Origin: Allacma fusca
Taxonomy: Eukaryota; Arthropoda; Collembola; Symphypleona; Sminthuridae
Direction: 5' to 3'
DNA: 64,000 nucleotides
NCBI GenBank assembly: GCA_947179485.1
Contig: OX359250.1
Span: 15,420,539 to 15,484,538, forward strand
The notes beneath the pieces are model-generated. The model saw nothing but the letters and a program-made list of their open reading frames with translations. It had not been told where the DNA came from and did no database searches. The position numbers and the translations under genes are program-made. Of the stretch, positions 22,741 to 35,895 are shown in pieces. The first letter of the stretch is position 1, and every line of letters starts with the position of its first letter.

Positions 22741-25700
22741 TTGGAAATAAAAATACTAATCCACAAAATATGACTGACTTCAGACCGCACGAAGGGGTAC
22801 ACTAGAAGGGAAAAAACACGCAGGTCGATAAATAGAAAACCCGTAACTAAACTTGTTATAAATAAAATATTTTGTAGATCACTCCGCTATAGGTGGGCTA
22901 CGGCGCAGCGACAAAGGATTATGGTCACACTGTACCCGGTGCCTGAAAACCATTTGCCCCCACGCTACTCCTTAGAAGGGGCGACGGCAAAAATATATTG
23001 GATTCATACAAAATGTTCTTCAAGATTTAAAAAACAATATCTGTGCACGTAGTTCAAAGAACTTCGATATATGTACTCAGGATACGATATATTCAGGGAA
23101 ATGGAGAAGCGTTACTTTCGGGAAAATCTTTGTTTTTCAATTTTTCCTGAAATTGTAAAATATTTATACAATAAGACGTAGAACTTGCAAGGCATTCAAA
23201 ATGCCATAATAAATATTAGAGATCAATTATTAATTCAATTTTTCGGTTTTACCCTTTTTCTGGTTAAATAGCGCTTCACCCTTTTGAGGTCTGTCTAAAA
23301 CATTGGACGAAATGATCTCATGTTCCACTCGCTTGAAATCCAGTAAAATTTTCAAAAAAATGAGCGTCAAATGTTAATTTTATTTTAAAATTTGAGTAAA
23401 CATTCAAAGCCTTTTAAAATTTCAGTTTTTCATAAAATTCCTAAAAAGCTATTTTGCCAATAATTATTTAGGAAAAGTGTAACCTGTAAATGTAAAAATT
23501 GGACAAAAATCCTGCAATTAAAATAAACAAATTGCCAACTGCTCTGGGACATTTTAACGGGATGTATTAAACTCACTATTTGACTACACCAATGGCCACA
23601 CATACATATATAGGAAGAAAAGAATCGCACGAGTGCATTCACAATGATTTTGTTGCCAGAAAATTAAAAACAACTTCGGACAGTTACCTATATGAGATGA
23701 CAAAATCGATTCGGTAACTATTTAAAAATTGGCAAAATATCAGGAACTGAAAAAAAATTTTGCTAACTACACTCAGGATATATGAAGTTTCATTTTTGAC
23801 CAATAACATGTGAACTAATAAAAATATTCTTCCAAATACCTGAGAATTGAGATAAACTTTCTGCCAACTCCATTGATATATATGTAGAGCCAACCTCATA
23901 ACCAACTTGCCAAATTTTGAAATTCCAGTGTTTCCTAATAACTTCTAAAGTCGTCAGATTTTAATAAACCCAATATCAATCGATTAAAAAGGATGAGTTG
24001 AGGTGGCAACCACGGATAAACCTCATTAATTCCCTTGTGGGAAAAATTCAGTGACATCGCTTTTATCACAACGTCGGGATCAATTGCTATTCAGCACAAT
24101 GTTAATTTTGTGATAAGTGCCAATACTGCGCAATATTAATTTTCAGGTAAACGCCTATACAGAACAATGTTAATTTCATTATAAAACCCTATATGACACA
24201 ATGTTAGTTTTGAGTTAAATTCGTAAACAGCGCAAAGTTAATTTTGTGGTCAATCATTTTATTCGATCTTTATATAAATTTTATCATCCAAATTACCAGC
24301 AACCAAGAGACTGGGTGTGTATATTTATTATTTGAGCGAATTAATTACGCTAACATATGTTTTCTGCAAATTGGATTTAGTATTAGTAAATAAGTAGCAT
24401 TTTAATATTTGTAGTTTTCTGCTACGTGGGGCGCTATGAGAATTATGATGTGCGATCTTCCACAACAATAAATAACTAAATGAAACTAGTACTAGTGAAT
24501 AACAAACTATTTTACCAACCTTTCAGGAATAGTCTATTTTTAACTACACCATTGGCCATCCACATACGAGAACAAAGAATCAAACTACCCCGAAACCGAA
24601 ATTTCAGAAAGTTGAATGTTTTTCATACATAACGCCTGAATGCATTCTGATATTAAAATGCATTTAAAATTGTCAATGTAGAATTTTATTTCCTGAAAAT
24701 CGCGCAATATGATTGTGACGAACGCAACCCTACGAATATTATCATGATTTTAACACTGAAACCGAAGTGTACTTTTCCTGTATTTGTCGATATTGAACAG
24801 CTAGCCGACGTCTCGTGGTAGATGTCACCCAGTTTAATCATATGCTTAAGCACGTTACCTACATTGGAGCCGTGAGCAACGTATTAGAGCTAAATCCAAA
24901 ATATTTGCAGACATTTTTCAAAATGGAATTTCCAGGAATTAACCAAAAATATTTCGGTTGACTGCCTAAAATTTTTAAAATCGTTTGCAAAATCCTTCGG
25001 AGATTCCAATACTATTTGACCATTCATCTAGGCATCTGAAAATTATTTCGACCGAATTTTCAGGAATTTATACAAAAAATGCGAAATTCTTTGTTAAGTC
25101 TAAAACAACAAGTGATTTTTAAAACAACTTCGTTTCATTGTTTCACTACGGTCCTGCAAAATAAAGGATTGGCATTTAAACACCATTTCCTCCTACACTT
25201 ATCCGAATACGTAAAATTAAAAAAAAGCAAAATTAAAACGCTCCCGGAATAAAATTGATGATTTGGCTCACTTGGGTCAGATATTTTTTAGAATGGCTTC
25301 ATATGTTTCCACGTTCTTTTCATGGCCATGATGAGTGACAAATAATTTTATCACCTCCTACTGACCTTCACGTATCACATTTTGTTACATGATCTCAGTT
25401 TGACCATACTTCAAATTTATATATTTAATTTCATTTTTCGATTTATCAGGCTGCAATTAATAACTAAATCTTAAAATATATTGACCAAGAGGCAAAAAAA
25501 AATAATTTCCGAACTTCCTCGAAACTGATTAAAGTACGTAAAAATTGTAATAAATTACGGGTTAAAACGTTTGAGAATATTTTTAGACACTAGTTACAAG
25601 TTGTAATAATTAAATTTTGGGGAGATATTTGATTGATCTTTACGTTGAGAATGCCCGGAGGAGACAAGGATCAAAATTCGAGAATGAGGAGCGCAACTGA

Positions 25701-28700
25701 AGATAAAGGGGTGGAGGCAGATGTTTCTGAAATTTTTTTTATGGAAAACAGGGCCGTGATAAAAACATTCCAAAGCACTCGGATTTACGAAAATTTCATT
25801 GGGTCAGGTTCTCATCAGGGACGAAACGTTTTCCTCGAAATTAAAGAAATTATTATCAGATTCTATTATCGTATGACTCCCCAGAAACTCCTATAGAATA
25901 CTTCCTACTAATGAAATTTAATAAAATAAAAAAATGACATCCGCAACCTTCGCTTCTTTCGGTCAGCAACCTCAGAATGGAAACAATTTAATTCACTTAG
26001 GAATGGAGGAATGGACAACATATTTGATTCAATATCCAGTCTTTGACAAAAATATTGACCAATTTTTCAGGAATGAAAACACTTTGACCAGCTACCTTGC
26101 CCTTTGAGATGTATACCTGGAAGCCTCGAAACAAATTCGAATTTGTTTAAAAGATTTTCAAAAGTTTGACCGCCGATTTTAAAACAACTAAAATCCTGAC
26201 TAATAAAAAATGAAAGGATCTGTAGGAAAAATAACTTTTGGGGAAATATCAGAGGATTTAAAAAAAAATAGATTCCGCAAACAACCAACAAATGTGATCA
26301 CATTATCTACCAACTTCCTCGTTACTGTAATTGATCATCTACCTAGGAATCGAAAAAACGTCAAGTACACGTATTTGATTGAATTCCAATTTTCCAATTG
26401 TTTAGTTATCTGTAATAATTAAACATTACCGTAATTATCTAAAAAGCAAAAAAGGAAGTATTGTTGGAAATTTTCCCAACCTATATTCCCAGTGTAACGT
26501 CTGAAATCTTCTCAAATTATAATTTGGTCCCCTACCACAAATCGACAAAAATGCCCACCTTTTGTCCCAAATCCCCAGGAATTGAGGAAAATCTATTTTG
26601 TTATCTCCTGGAATGGATGAAAATGTCATCACAATTTCTTTACCGGGTTCTATTTGGAATCACATTTTCCGTTCCAGGGAACGCTATTTATAACTTAGAA
26701 TGATGATTTTAGGTACAAATGACTGCCTATAAAGGTTTCTACGAATCCACTGCTTAAACCTGTTCTTCTGAACAGCAGATCATCCTTGCAAAAATTACAA
26801 GATAAAACTCCTCCTTCTCCGCATCTTTACTCATGGACATGAATTTAGCCAACCTTGTTTTCTGTTCTTACGAATTTTTAACTTCAGTTATTTAATTTAA
26901 AAATAATTTTGGCCAGCTACATATACGAGATAACAATAAATTCCCTAATTTTAAAAATTGGCAAAATATTCAAGTACAAAGAAGAAAAAACGTTTCGTCA
27001 CTATACTCAGGATTTATGAACTTTCATTTTTGATTTCCGTTGACTGAGATACAGTTTCGGGAAACTCGCCACCATTCACAAGTTATTTTGAAAAAAATAG
27101 GTCGACAATTTCTTGGAAATTGAGAAAACCTTTTGAGAAATTCCCAGGAATTGAAAACCAAGAACTTTCTAGAAAATAATAAAAATACTCCACAAACTAT
27201 CTTCATATTTTCGATAAATTTCTAAAAATATTTAGTCAACTAACTTTCGATGGGGAAAATTTGGGTACGGAATCTCATACGCAGGAAATTCCCAAAAAAG
27301 CTCAGTTTTGAAATTACTTACTTCCGGTTTTTGCAATTTTATAAAATATTGGATGGTACGAGGGTATAATACCATTTAGTGTTACTTTAAATTTCTCTCC
27401 CAATCCTCGTGTACACCCCCTGGACTCGTGACGTTTCAAAGAAATGCAAGACCTTGGAATCATTTTCCTACTTCTGTACAATTTCCAGAAGAAATGCAAA
27501 ACTCAAGGTAACTCGGGAATCATCAAGTACAGAACCCTCGTTAACCCAAAATAAAATATATGTAAAAACATAAATATAAACCCCAAAACAAGGGTTTTCT
27601 TTTACCTGTTTTTTGACAGCACATTTCTTTCGCCTAGAAGGTATCACGTGAGATCGTCCTCCCTCATGAATAATTTGCTTAAGAGTTAAACAGCTTTAAA
27701 ATAATTATGTAAAGTTCCGATTTTGATTCCCCAAAGTAATTTTTAAAAACTGGAATTACTTTGGTCTCGCAAGGCACAACTCAGCTAATTTTAGCTCATT
27801 AAAAAGGTATTTAAATCCTGTAAAAGTCAAACTCATGACAGCAAAAATTTAGAAACCTACTAGAAATTTTGTTTGGAATTTGTTTTGTTGAGCTTGTCGA
27901 TTCAACTAGGACTTATGGCATAAATATGTGGAAGCCCCGAAAAAAAATCGAATTTGTTGAAAAGGTTGTTTAAATTCGTTTTAAAATTTGAATCCAAAAT
28001 TTGAACAAACGTAAAAGAAGCGGAACTACCCGGAAATTCCTGATCTTTGAGAAACTTTCTCGAGATTTTGGAAAGTAGAATTTTATGTCATATACAACGC
28101 TGAAAAGGAATTCCTATTTTAAAATGCATTTAAAATTCTTAATGTAGCGTAAATTTGTTTACGGAAAGTCGCGCAATGTGTTTGCAACGAAGACGAACGC
28201 ACTCCCATGAAAATGCTTATGATTTTTGTCACTGATTTCGAATTTTACTTTTCCTATATTTGTCGATACTGAACAGAAATCCGACATCTCCTCACAGATG
28301 GCAAGTATAAATTGCAACTCTGTGTATTGGTTGTATTTAAAAGTTTTTGCATTTCTATATTCACGAAAAAAGTTGAACTTTGGTGAATTACCTGCGAATT
28401 ATAAATTTTCTTCGACATTACGGAGAAATTGGTTGATTGGTTCAACACAATGCAGGAATTCAAAATAAGTTAATAAATACCCACGGTTACAAACATGATG
28501 CACAAAACCCCTAGAAGCTTCCAATTAAATGTGTACAAGTTCACAGAAACTAACAAAATATTTTCGCCCAATTGGAATTATTAGCGAAGGTATTCCAAGA
28601 AACTTAGAAAAAAATTCGGCTAATTATCTATAATAATTATCGGAATCAATTACAAAAAATATTTCTCTAACATCCCCATAGTTGAGTTCATATCTGAATA

Positions 28701-28726
28701 AACGAATAAACTGGGAAGGGGGGGTT
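22741..28726. repeat. AT-rich repeat field without mirror copy, part 1
   Basis: No gene. Contains the second GC-rich segment (22,862-22,998); copies of the 34-bp AATTAACATT motif (24,060-24,240); a second copy of the 17,284-17,800 order of segments (25,590-26,060); and 26,620-26,900 and 27,165-27,930, which repeat 22,430-22,700 and 1-1,900. The segment order repeats with multi-kilobase spacing, suggesting an old large tandem unit broken by indels. Confidence 0.5.
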
Positions 28727-28941
28727 TGTGTTGTTATGCGCTAATGCGGGTGTAGAAATGGAGATGCAAAAGCGATGGGTATAATAATTATTATCTTTAT
28801 TAGAAGATAGAAGTGTAAGGTTTAAGAGCTAGTGAGTGACTGCCAGTCACCAATGCAATATTCATCATTGCATCTCATGATCATCATTGGAATGCCAAAT
28901 ATTCATAATTACAACTTCACATATTCAGACATTCCAACACA
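28727..28941 (-). mobile_element. Short solo LTR (215 bp), minus strand
   Basis: On the minus strand it begins TGTGTTGGAATGTC and ends GCGCATAACAACACA, with 7-bp inverted termini TGTGTTG/CAACACA. It is flanked by a 5-bp duplication GGGTT (28,722-28,726 and 28,942-28,946). An AATAAA signal lies in the complement of about 28,796-28,802, and a GTGACTGGCAGTCAC hairpin at 28,837-28,851 is prominent. TGTTGG...CAACA with a 5-bp duplication fits a copia-like LTR. It is short and lacks an obvious TATA box, so a TRIM-type element is the alternative. Confidence 0.6.
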
Positions 28942-28946
28942 GGGTT

Positions 28947-31607
28947 ATCCGTTTCTTGGCTCCCTCTAAGTAAGTGACCAAACATTTTGGAAAAGTTCAC
29001 AACAGACAAAAATATTCGGCAGAGCACAAGGGAATTTGGAATACACTTTGTATATTTTAAAGGGTAAAAACTTTTTACCTACAACCCTCGTATTGAAATA
29101 TCGCTTTGGCTTACTATGAAATGACAAAAAGATTTTCCAAATTACTATGACTTCACAAAAAATATGGTAAAAGTCGTACATAATGCTGTAATTTTGTTTG
29201 CGTTTAGTGTATTGTCTTTTTCGAAAACAAAAAACCAGAGCGAGTATTTACTCCCAGAGCAGATAATAGTTTTTTAAGGGGAAACTGGTTTAGTTTTTCT
29301 CAATAATAATGGTGAAAACCTTTGGTACGAAAATCATAATTGCATCATATTTCAAGTGGTATTTAAAATTACAAAATTCCAGTCAAACTTCTCGCATGCT
29401 CAAAAATGACTAGGATTGTCACCTCATTGGGTAACAAGTGGTCCTATGAAATCAGTTTGACCTAAATACAAATTTATGTAATTATTTAACTTCAATTCTT
29501 GGATTTATGAGGTTGATATTGAATTTTCTGACTAAATCATGCTTCTTTCCAAACTTTGTCGAAACTACGCTATGCAGAGCTCGTTTGAACGTCCATTAAA
29601 TTTGTTACAATCGAGCGTTATGTTTTATTTTTGGAACTATTTTTCTAATTCTTTCTGCTATTTAATTTATTTCTTTACTGAGCAAAAAATGTGATCAAGT
29701 TCCTGGAATTTGATTAAAATAACTTGCAAAGACTGTACGCATACAGTAGTGAAAACGTTTGGTCAGGTAATTACGGATTGTGAGAAGATGCTTAGACCTC
29801 AACTTCGCTTCTTTTGACCTACAACCTCAGAGTGGAAACAATCTTGGCCATGTATTTATGAATGGACAACACATTTTATACAATACCCAGCCATTGACAA
29901 AATATTAACCAACTTTTTAGGAATTCGGGAAACATTTTGGAAGACAAGCTTACAGCTGACATACAAATTTTAGATTGTTGAAATTTGTTTTTTTTTAATT
30001 TTGACCGTCAATTCTTTTTAAAACTTTAAATTCTGACCTTTATTTTCCCTAAACGTCTGCTAAGCACTTCGGTAAATTACACTAAATTTAGGCACCGTTT
30101 GGAAAATTGGACAAGCTCTACCTGAAGCGTACTATTTTAATCCGAAAAATAACGAGCTCGGGCACAACACTCAGGGCGACGTCTTCAAAGTTTTCAAAGA
30201 AGTTTTCAAAAATAAATATTGGCCCACTATTAGATTGAGGAAACATTTTGGCCAGCTAGCTTACATTTGAGATAAAAATATTTGAGAATAATTTTTACTT
30301 GTTAATAAGACTTTCAATACTTTGAGTCCAATTTTTGAAAAACTAAATTCCTGACTAATAAAAAATGAAAGGATCTGTAGGAAAAAAAACTTTTGGGGAA
30401 ATGTCAAAGGATTGAAAAAATATTATTCTCCGTAATCAAGTTGTATTAAAATGGCCACTCTTTGACTTCACCAATGGCCACCCCAATACCAATTAAAAAA
30501 GATAATACGAAAATTACCCAAGATTTGGCAAAAAATTTCGAAACTTCCATGGCCATAAAATCTGTTTGAGGTATTTGAATAAGGTATATGAAAAAGAGGC
30601 AAACAAATTGAAGAAACGTAAAAGAATCGCCACTATCTGGAAACCCTTGATCTCTGAAAAAATTTCAGAAAGTTGAATGTTTTGTCATAATATATGTAAA
30701 ATTCATTCTCAATTTAAAATGCATTTAAAATTCGCAATGCAGAATAACTTGGTTTCCTGAAAGTCACTCAATTAGATTGTATCTAACGCACTCTCAGGCA
30801 TATGCTCGGGAGTTAAGCACTGAGACCGAGTTTTTTTCCTAAAAACAGAAATCCGGTATTAAAAAGCACGTCAAAAATTTCTTGGGAATAGAGAAAGACT
30901 TTGGAGATATTGAAAATCTACAAGTTTCTAGAAAATATGAAAAGTATTCTGCAAATTACCTTTATATTTTTGAGAAATTTCCAAGAATATTTGGCAAACT
31001 AACTTTGGGTGGGGAAAAATTGGGTTCTTGTAATACTACGAGTCATGCCCACAACAATTATCAGTGACGTTCAGAATTATTGTAGACATGATGTATGTAT
31101 GAGTATGTATGTATAATGTATTAGAAATAAAAATACTAATCCAAAAACATGACTTCAGACCACACGCAGGGGTACACTACACGTGAGAAAACACTTGTAG
31201 TAATTCATTTTCGTGTTTTTGCTTATAAAAATATTTTTGCAATTTGTTTTTGCATCTCGATTTTTAATAATCACGACCAACTGAAATCATTTTTAATGTG
31301 AAATATTAATTTTAAATCCCCATGCCACTCACTCTCATTAAACTTCTTGATGTACCTCTGTGTAAACAGACGCCAATTTTCGGACCAGAAAATCGTTACA
31401 TTTGGCCGAGTTGGATTTGAAAAATGTATTAAGACAAATTCACAAGGATTGTCAAATGAGTAGGGTACACTTCCGGGCAGTGAGAAAATCATTTACCAAA
31501 CTACCAGCTTACAGAATATACTGTATTTATCCAAGTACACAGGAATTGTCATAAAGGATTCACGAACTCAACAGGAGTTGAGAAAATAATTCGCCAATCG
31601 TATAATC
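28947..31607. repeat. AT-rich repeat field without mirror copy, part 2
   Basis: No gene. 29,800-30,400 repeats the segment order of 19,600-19,920 and 25,950-26,250 (CTACAACCTCAGAGTGGAAAC, then GGATCTGTAGGAAAA). 31,040-31,300 repeats 19,980-20,170 (CTTCAGACCACA, CACTACACGTGAGAAAACAC). Short frames only. Confidence 0.5.
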
Positions 31608-32040
31608 ATTGAGAAGAACATTTTTACATTCACACTGCTTACAAAATATTTTCGTCCACCTCTTAGGAAGGCGGGATTCAATATCGAAATGTGGCAGTGC
31701 TTAACTCTGGTAGAGTGATAATTATTGTAAAACCGCGTTGTCAGACTTAAGTCACATCAACTGAAACTAAAGAACGTAAGTTGTTCCTTGAAACTTAAGT
31801 CAGCCTTAACTTTAAGATACACACTTAAGTCAGATCCAGTGAAGTTAGCAGCTTAAAAAATAATTAATTTTCAGTTGAGAGAATATTTTAAAGATTACAG
31901 TAGAAGTTATGCACGTGTCTGTGCAATACTGAACCGCGTTTGAAATATACTTACAACGCATGAGCATAAATGTGTACATTAAAATTATGTGTTAAAATTA
32001 GGAAAAAATACAATGTTATTCCGCAAATAGGAATATATAG
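31608..32040. repeat. Palindrome arm L3, unique-sequence part
   Basis: Reverse complement of 44,503-44,930: shared ACTTAAGTCAGCCTTAAC, CGCATGAGCATAAATG and TTATTCCGCAAATAGG against their mirrors. It joins directly to the C-rich array on the left and the G-rich array on the right, so the mirror symmetry runs through the array edges. Confidence 0.9.
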
Positions 32041-32706
32041 CTCAAATTCTTAAAACTCCCTCAAATTCCCATATTTCCCAACAATCCCGCAATTTCGCTC
32101 AAATTCCACAATTTCCCTCAAATTTCAAAATTTCCCTCGAATTCCCCAATTTCCCTCAAATTCCCCAATTTCCCTCAAACTCCCCAATTTCCTTCAAATT
32201 CCCCAATTTCACTCAAATTCACCAATTTCCCTCAAATTCCCCAATTTCCCTCAAATTCCCCAATTTCCCTCAAATTCCCCAATTTCCCTCAAATTCCCCA
32301 ATTTCCCTCAAATTCACCCAATTTCCCTCAAATTCCCCAATTTCCCTCAAATTCCCCAATTTCCCTCAAATTCCCCAATTTCCCTCAAATTCCCCAATTT
32401 CCCTCAAATTCCCCAATTTCCCTCAAATTCCCCAATTTTCTTCAAATTCCCCAATTTTTTCCAAATTCCCCAATTTCCCTCAAATTCCCCAATTTTCCTC
32501 AAATTCCCCAATTTTCATCAAATTCCCAAATTTTCCTCAAATTCCCCAATGTTCCTCAAATTCCCCAATTTTCCCCAATTTCCCTAAAATTCCCATATTT
32601 CCCCAAAATCCCGCAATTTCCCTCAAATTTCCCAATTTCCCTCAAACTCCCCCAATACCCACAAATTTCCCCATTTCCGCCCATTTGTTTCAATTTCTCT
32701 CAAATT
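32041..32706 (-). repeat. 19-bp satellite, C-rich orientation
   Basis: About 30 units of TTCCCTCAAATTCCCCAAT-type sequence (19-bp period). This is the complement of the large array at 37,029-44,502 and the mirror of its distal end. Edges contain decayed units; the middle is regular. The unit is much shorter in total length here than on the right arm, so the arrays have changed copy number independently. Confidence 0.92.
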
Positions 32707-32710
32707 CTCC

Positions 32711-32853
32711 ACCTCCCTCCACCTCCCTCCACCTCCCTCCACCTCCCTCCACCTCCCTCCACCTCCCTCCACCTCCCTCCACCTCCCTCCACCTCCCTCC
32801 ACCTCCCTCCACCTCCCTCCACCTCCCTCCACCTCCCTCCACCTCCCTCCACC
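32711..32853 (-). repeat. 10-bp ACCTCCCTCC array, 14 perfect copies
   Basis: Fourteen identical tandem copies, complement of the AGGTGGAGGG arrays at 36,961-37,020 and 39,803-39,920. The G-rich strand is a strong G-quadruplex candidate. Minus-strand frames read as a 10-residue GGGGRWREVE repeat, which is not a gene. Confidence 0.95.
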
Positions 32854-32859
32854 ATATAT

Positions 32860-33381
32860 AGTCATTCATTTCAGCATTCATTGTCCAAGTTATAAATAGA
32901 GTTCTCTGGAACAGAAAATCTAGGACCAGATAGAACCCAAGAAGGAAATTGTAATTTGTGAAATCAATTTATTTACATTGTCCATTCCAGGAGATTAAAC
33001 AAAACAGATTTTTCCGTATTCCTGGGAAGTTGATCAAATTTGTGTGCATATTTCTTGAGATTCAGCTTGTTATCTTTGACGATGTAAACAAATCGGCTGA
33101 AACGTTTTCTCATTTTTTAAAATTTCGTCAAACCTTTCTCCTCATTTATGCGGTATCTTGTCAAATAGTTTTTAGTCACTCCGGGAAGATTTTGGACTGG
33201 GTAATTGGACGAAATTTGATTTCAATTCGAAGCATCATTGATTCTTAGCAGAAACAATTTCTTTAAATAGGGGAAGTTGAGCAACTGTTTTTGTAAATTA
33301 TAACTCTTGTAAGGTAGCCTCTGAAATATTTTCCTGGGAATTTCCTCCAAAAGCAATGTATTTTTGTCCTCTCAAGGGAGT
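32860..33381 (+). repeat. 522-bp copy of an arm segment, at the palindrome centre
   Basis: Nearly identical to 45,153-45,674 in the same orientation and to 21,998-22,518 in reverse. The 96-codon frame at 32,958-33,248 is identical in translation to its inverted copy at 22,131-22,421. It is a third copy of arm sequence captured beside the ACCTCCCTCC array, with sharp ends. Confidence 0.9.
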
Positions 33382-35895
33382 AAAAACTCCCTCCTTGTAA
33401 ATTTCAAGTATTTCTTCATGTGTGTTAATAGAGTTGAAATGTGTTTTAAGTGTAATGTGAAGAGGTAAAATGATCCACATCATCATCATTTATTCATGTC
33501 TTCACTCATACGATGCATGTGAATTACATCCTTTCGAATTTACTCAACTGCTTAAAGGTAGCTTTGAATTAGTGACATAAGTATGTGCGTAGATAATTTT
33601 AATCCAAAACGCATCTGAATCATTTTACATGTACATACATACATTTTTCCTTCAAATTAAATTAACTTCCATTCCACAGAATATTAAATCATATTAAATT
33701 GTGAATCCATGTGAGAATCGCTTGTGAGTATGGATTTGAATTTTGTTTCCGATTCAGAATTCCACAAATCCTGAAGGTCTCAGAAATCCGCAAATACACT
33801 GTACTTGTAGAGTTTGGATTTAGATTGTGATTTCCGTCTTACTGTTAACTGACATAGTTTCTCTCAATTTCTAAATTCATGGACAAATTATTTTGCGAAT
33901 AACAAACAAGTATATAGATAAATACATGGTATCGTGAAACCTTCCACTCCTGTCCTCTGGTCATAATTCTTTTATTAACTTTTATTTGTCCAAGTCTCCG
34001 TTCTTTTTGTATAATTTTGCATTTACTAAAACGGGTGTTTTTTGTTCGAAAAAAAAACAAAGCCAAGACGAAACTAGACGGGAACAATCATACAGCACTA
34101 AATACAAAAAAATAATGATTAGAATATGGTCACCCCTCAGTACACAGTTTTGTAACAATTATGCAACGGTAGCAATTATCCTGAGAGGATCCCTAACGTT
34201 GGTTACGAGGTCACCAATGGGGCGAATATTTCAATTCAAGATTTCTTTAGTCTATGGCTGTAAGAATCGCGGGGCGAACCCAAATGAGTCTCAGCTCCAG
34301 AGAAGTCCGAACGTGGAGTCACATGACCTCCTAGATATTTACCTTAACTCACCAAAGTTTGTTACATGACCTAAAATACACCTTACGGTTCACAAGTATT
34401 CCCATCTCTGAATAACCAAAAATTGAACTCTCATGCCGCACATTACGCATACAACATATTGGATGACAAATTTCTTATGGAGTCTACCCTTGCCTTAAGT
34501 TTTGTAAAAAATACAGAACGTAGCTATTAAAGTATGGAAAACCATTTGGCAAAATCAATTTCATGTTGTACTTACAGACACACGAATACACATGATTGCA
34601 TTATGTACGCAAGAACACGATTTTTTTCAATGAAATTTGATACAAAAAAATATTTTGCGGGTTTTGGGATTTGTCACAGAATTAACATTGTGTTGTTAAC
34701 ATTGTGTTGTTAACATCGTGTGTGGAATTTATTACAAAATGGTATTTGTTGGAAAATTGACGCTGTGCAGAATACGAATTTTGTCAATTATGTACTACAG
34801 AAAAACGTTTTGCCAATTGTTATATACACATTTTGCCAAATCTTTTTCGAAATACTATTGAGTTTTTGAAATATACTTCTAAACTGTGAAATCCTTCGCA
34901 AATAATTTTTACATAATATATTTTACAGTTACGAAAAGGGGCTGAATATTTTGACAGAGTTGTAAATAAATTACGGAATATTTCGGAAAATATTAGAAAT
35001 TCGGAGAGACATCTTTTTTAATGTCTAAATAATTTATCACATTAGCCAAATATTAGAAAGTAGGCTAGACTTGACGAAATATTTCTTGTGAGTTCTGAAA
35101 TACTTGAATTCGTCACCTAATTGTATCTAAAATCTTGTAAATAAGGGGTCATAATTGTCAAAGCAGTATTTCGAAAAATTAAAATTACGAAAAGGCGGGA
35201 ATCAATAATACTGGTTGATGTTTCTGACAATTACAACAAATTAGCATAATGAACACGTGGTCAATTTTTTATTGCTGCGTCAGTCTTTTTATAAAATAGT
35301 GTTGTCCGTGGGTCTGTACGTCTCGCAATTTTTCTCCCAAACTGCTGGACCGATTTTGTTCAAAATATTCGTAAACATTCTTTAGGCCAAACTATGTGAA
35401 AAAATAATCAATTCTTTGTCATCTCCCAAATTGTTCCGCCGATTTCAATGACAATTTTATGCACACACCAGCCCGTTCTTATAAAACTTTTTATTTCAAT
35501 TATAAATTTTTTAAAAAAATGTTTTCAGCTTTTCTAATTTGTGACGGGAATTTTTAAAATGAGCTCAACAAAATAAAATAAATGCAGAACGGAGAGATGG
35601 CTGTAGCTGACGCCACCCTACGCGACACCCATAAATGATATCGGAGCGATGAGTTTTTTCAATTATACGAATTCGATGAATATATTTCCCAATTTCAAAA
35701 TAATTAGTACCTTCGTTTTTGAGATATTAGGAAGTTAGCAGTCTCGTTAGTTTCGAAATGTGTAGATGCTTGGCCAAATTCCAGCGTTGAATCATTTATA
35801 CAGTAATCGGGAAAAAAGAGATCCGTCTAAATGAAATTAAATAACGCAACACATTCACACGCAAGTTTAATTTGAGCAGCTAATTGATGAACTAG
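33382..35895. other. Spacer of the palindrome, no recognised gene
   Basis: Largely unlike the rest of the window. The longest frame, 33,986-34,369 on the plus strand (127 codons), has no recognisable domain, no homologue that I can name and no repeated context, so I leave it as an unproven open frame. 33,417-33,480 is a diverged copy of 36,280-36,345 (both end GGTAAAATGATCCACA). 34,660-34,740 carries AACATTGTGTTGTTAACAT, a variant of the 34-bp motif. 35,300-35,360 (TCTCCCAAACTGCTGGACCG) resembles widespread transposon-tail sequence, but no ends are definable. Confidence 0.4.

Noticed and set aside
32623..32881. Glycine/arginine-rich (GGGGRWREVE) frames
   Set aside because: Produced by the 10-bp ACCTCCCTCC array; the same peptide appears in several frames.
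33986..34369. 127-codon plus-strand frame in the palindrome spacer
   Set aside because: It is the longest frame that is not repeat-derived, but it has no recognisable domain, signal or conserved copy. Frames of this size are expected by chance in 64 kb on six frames.
35280..35640. Fossil retrotransposon or Helitron tail around TCTCCCAAACTGCTGGACCG
   Set aside because: The phrase resembles common insect repeat tails, but no ends, duplications or coding remnants could be placed.
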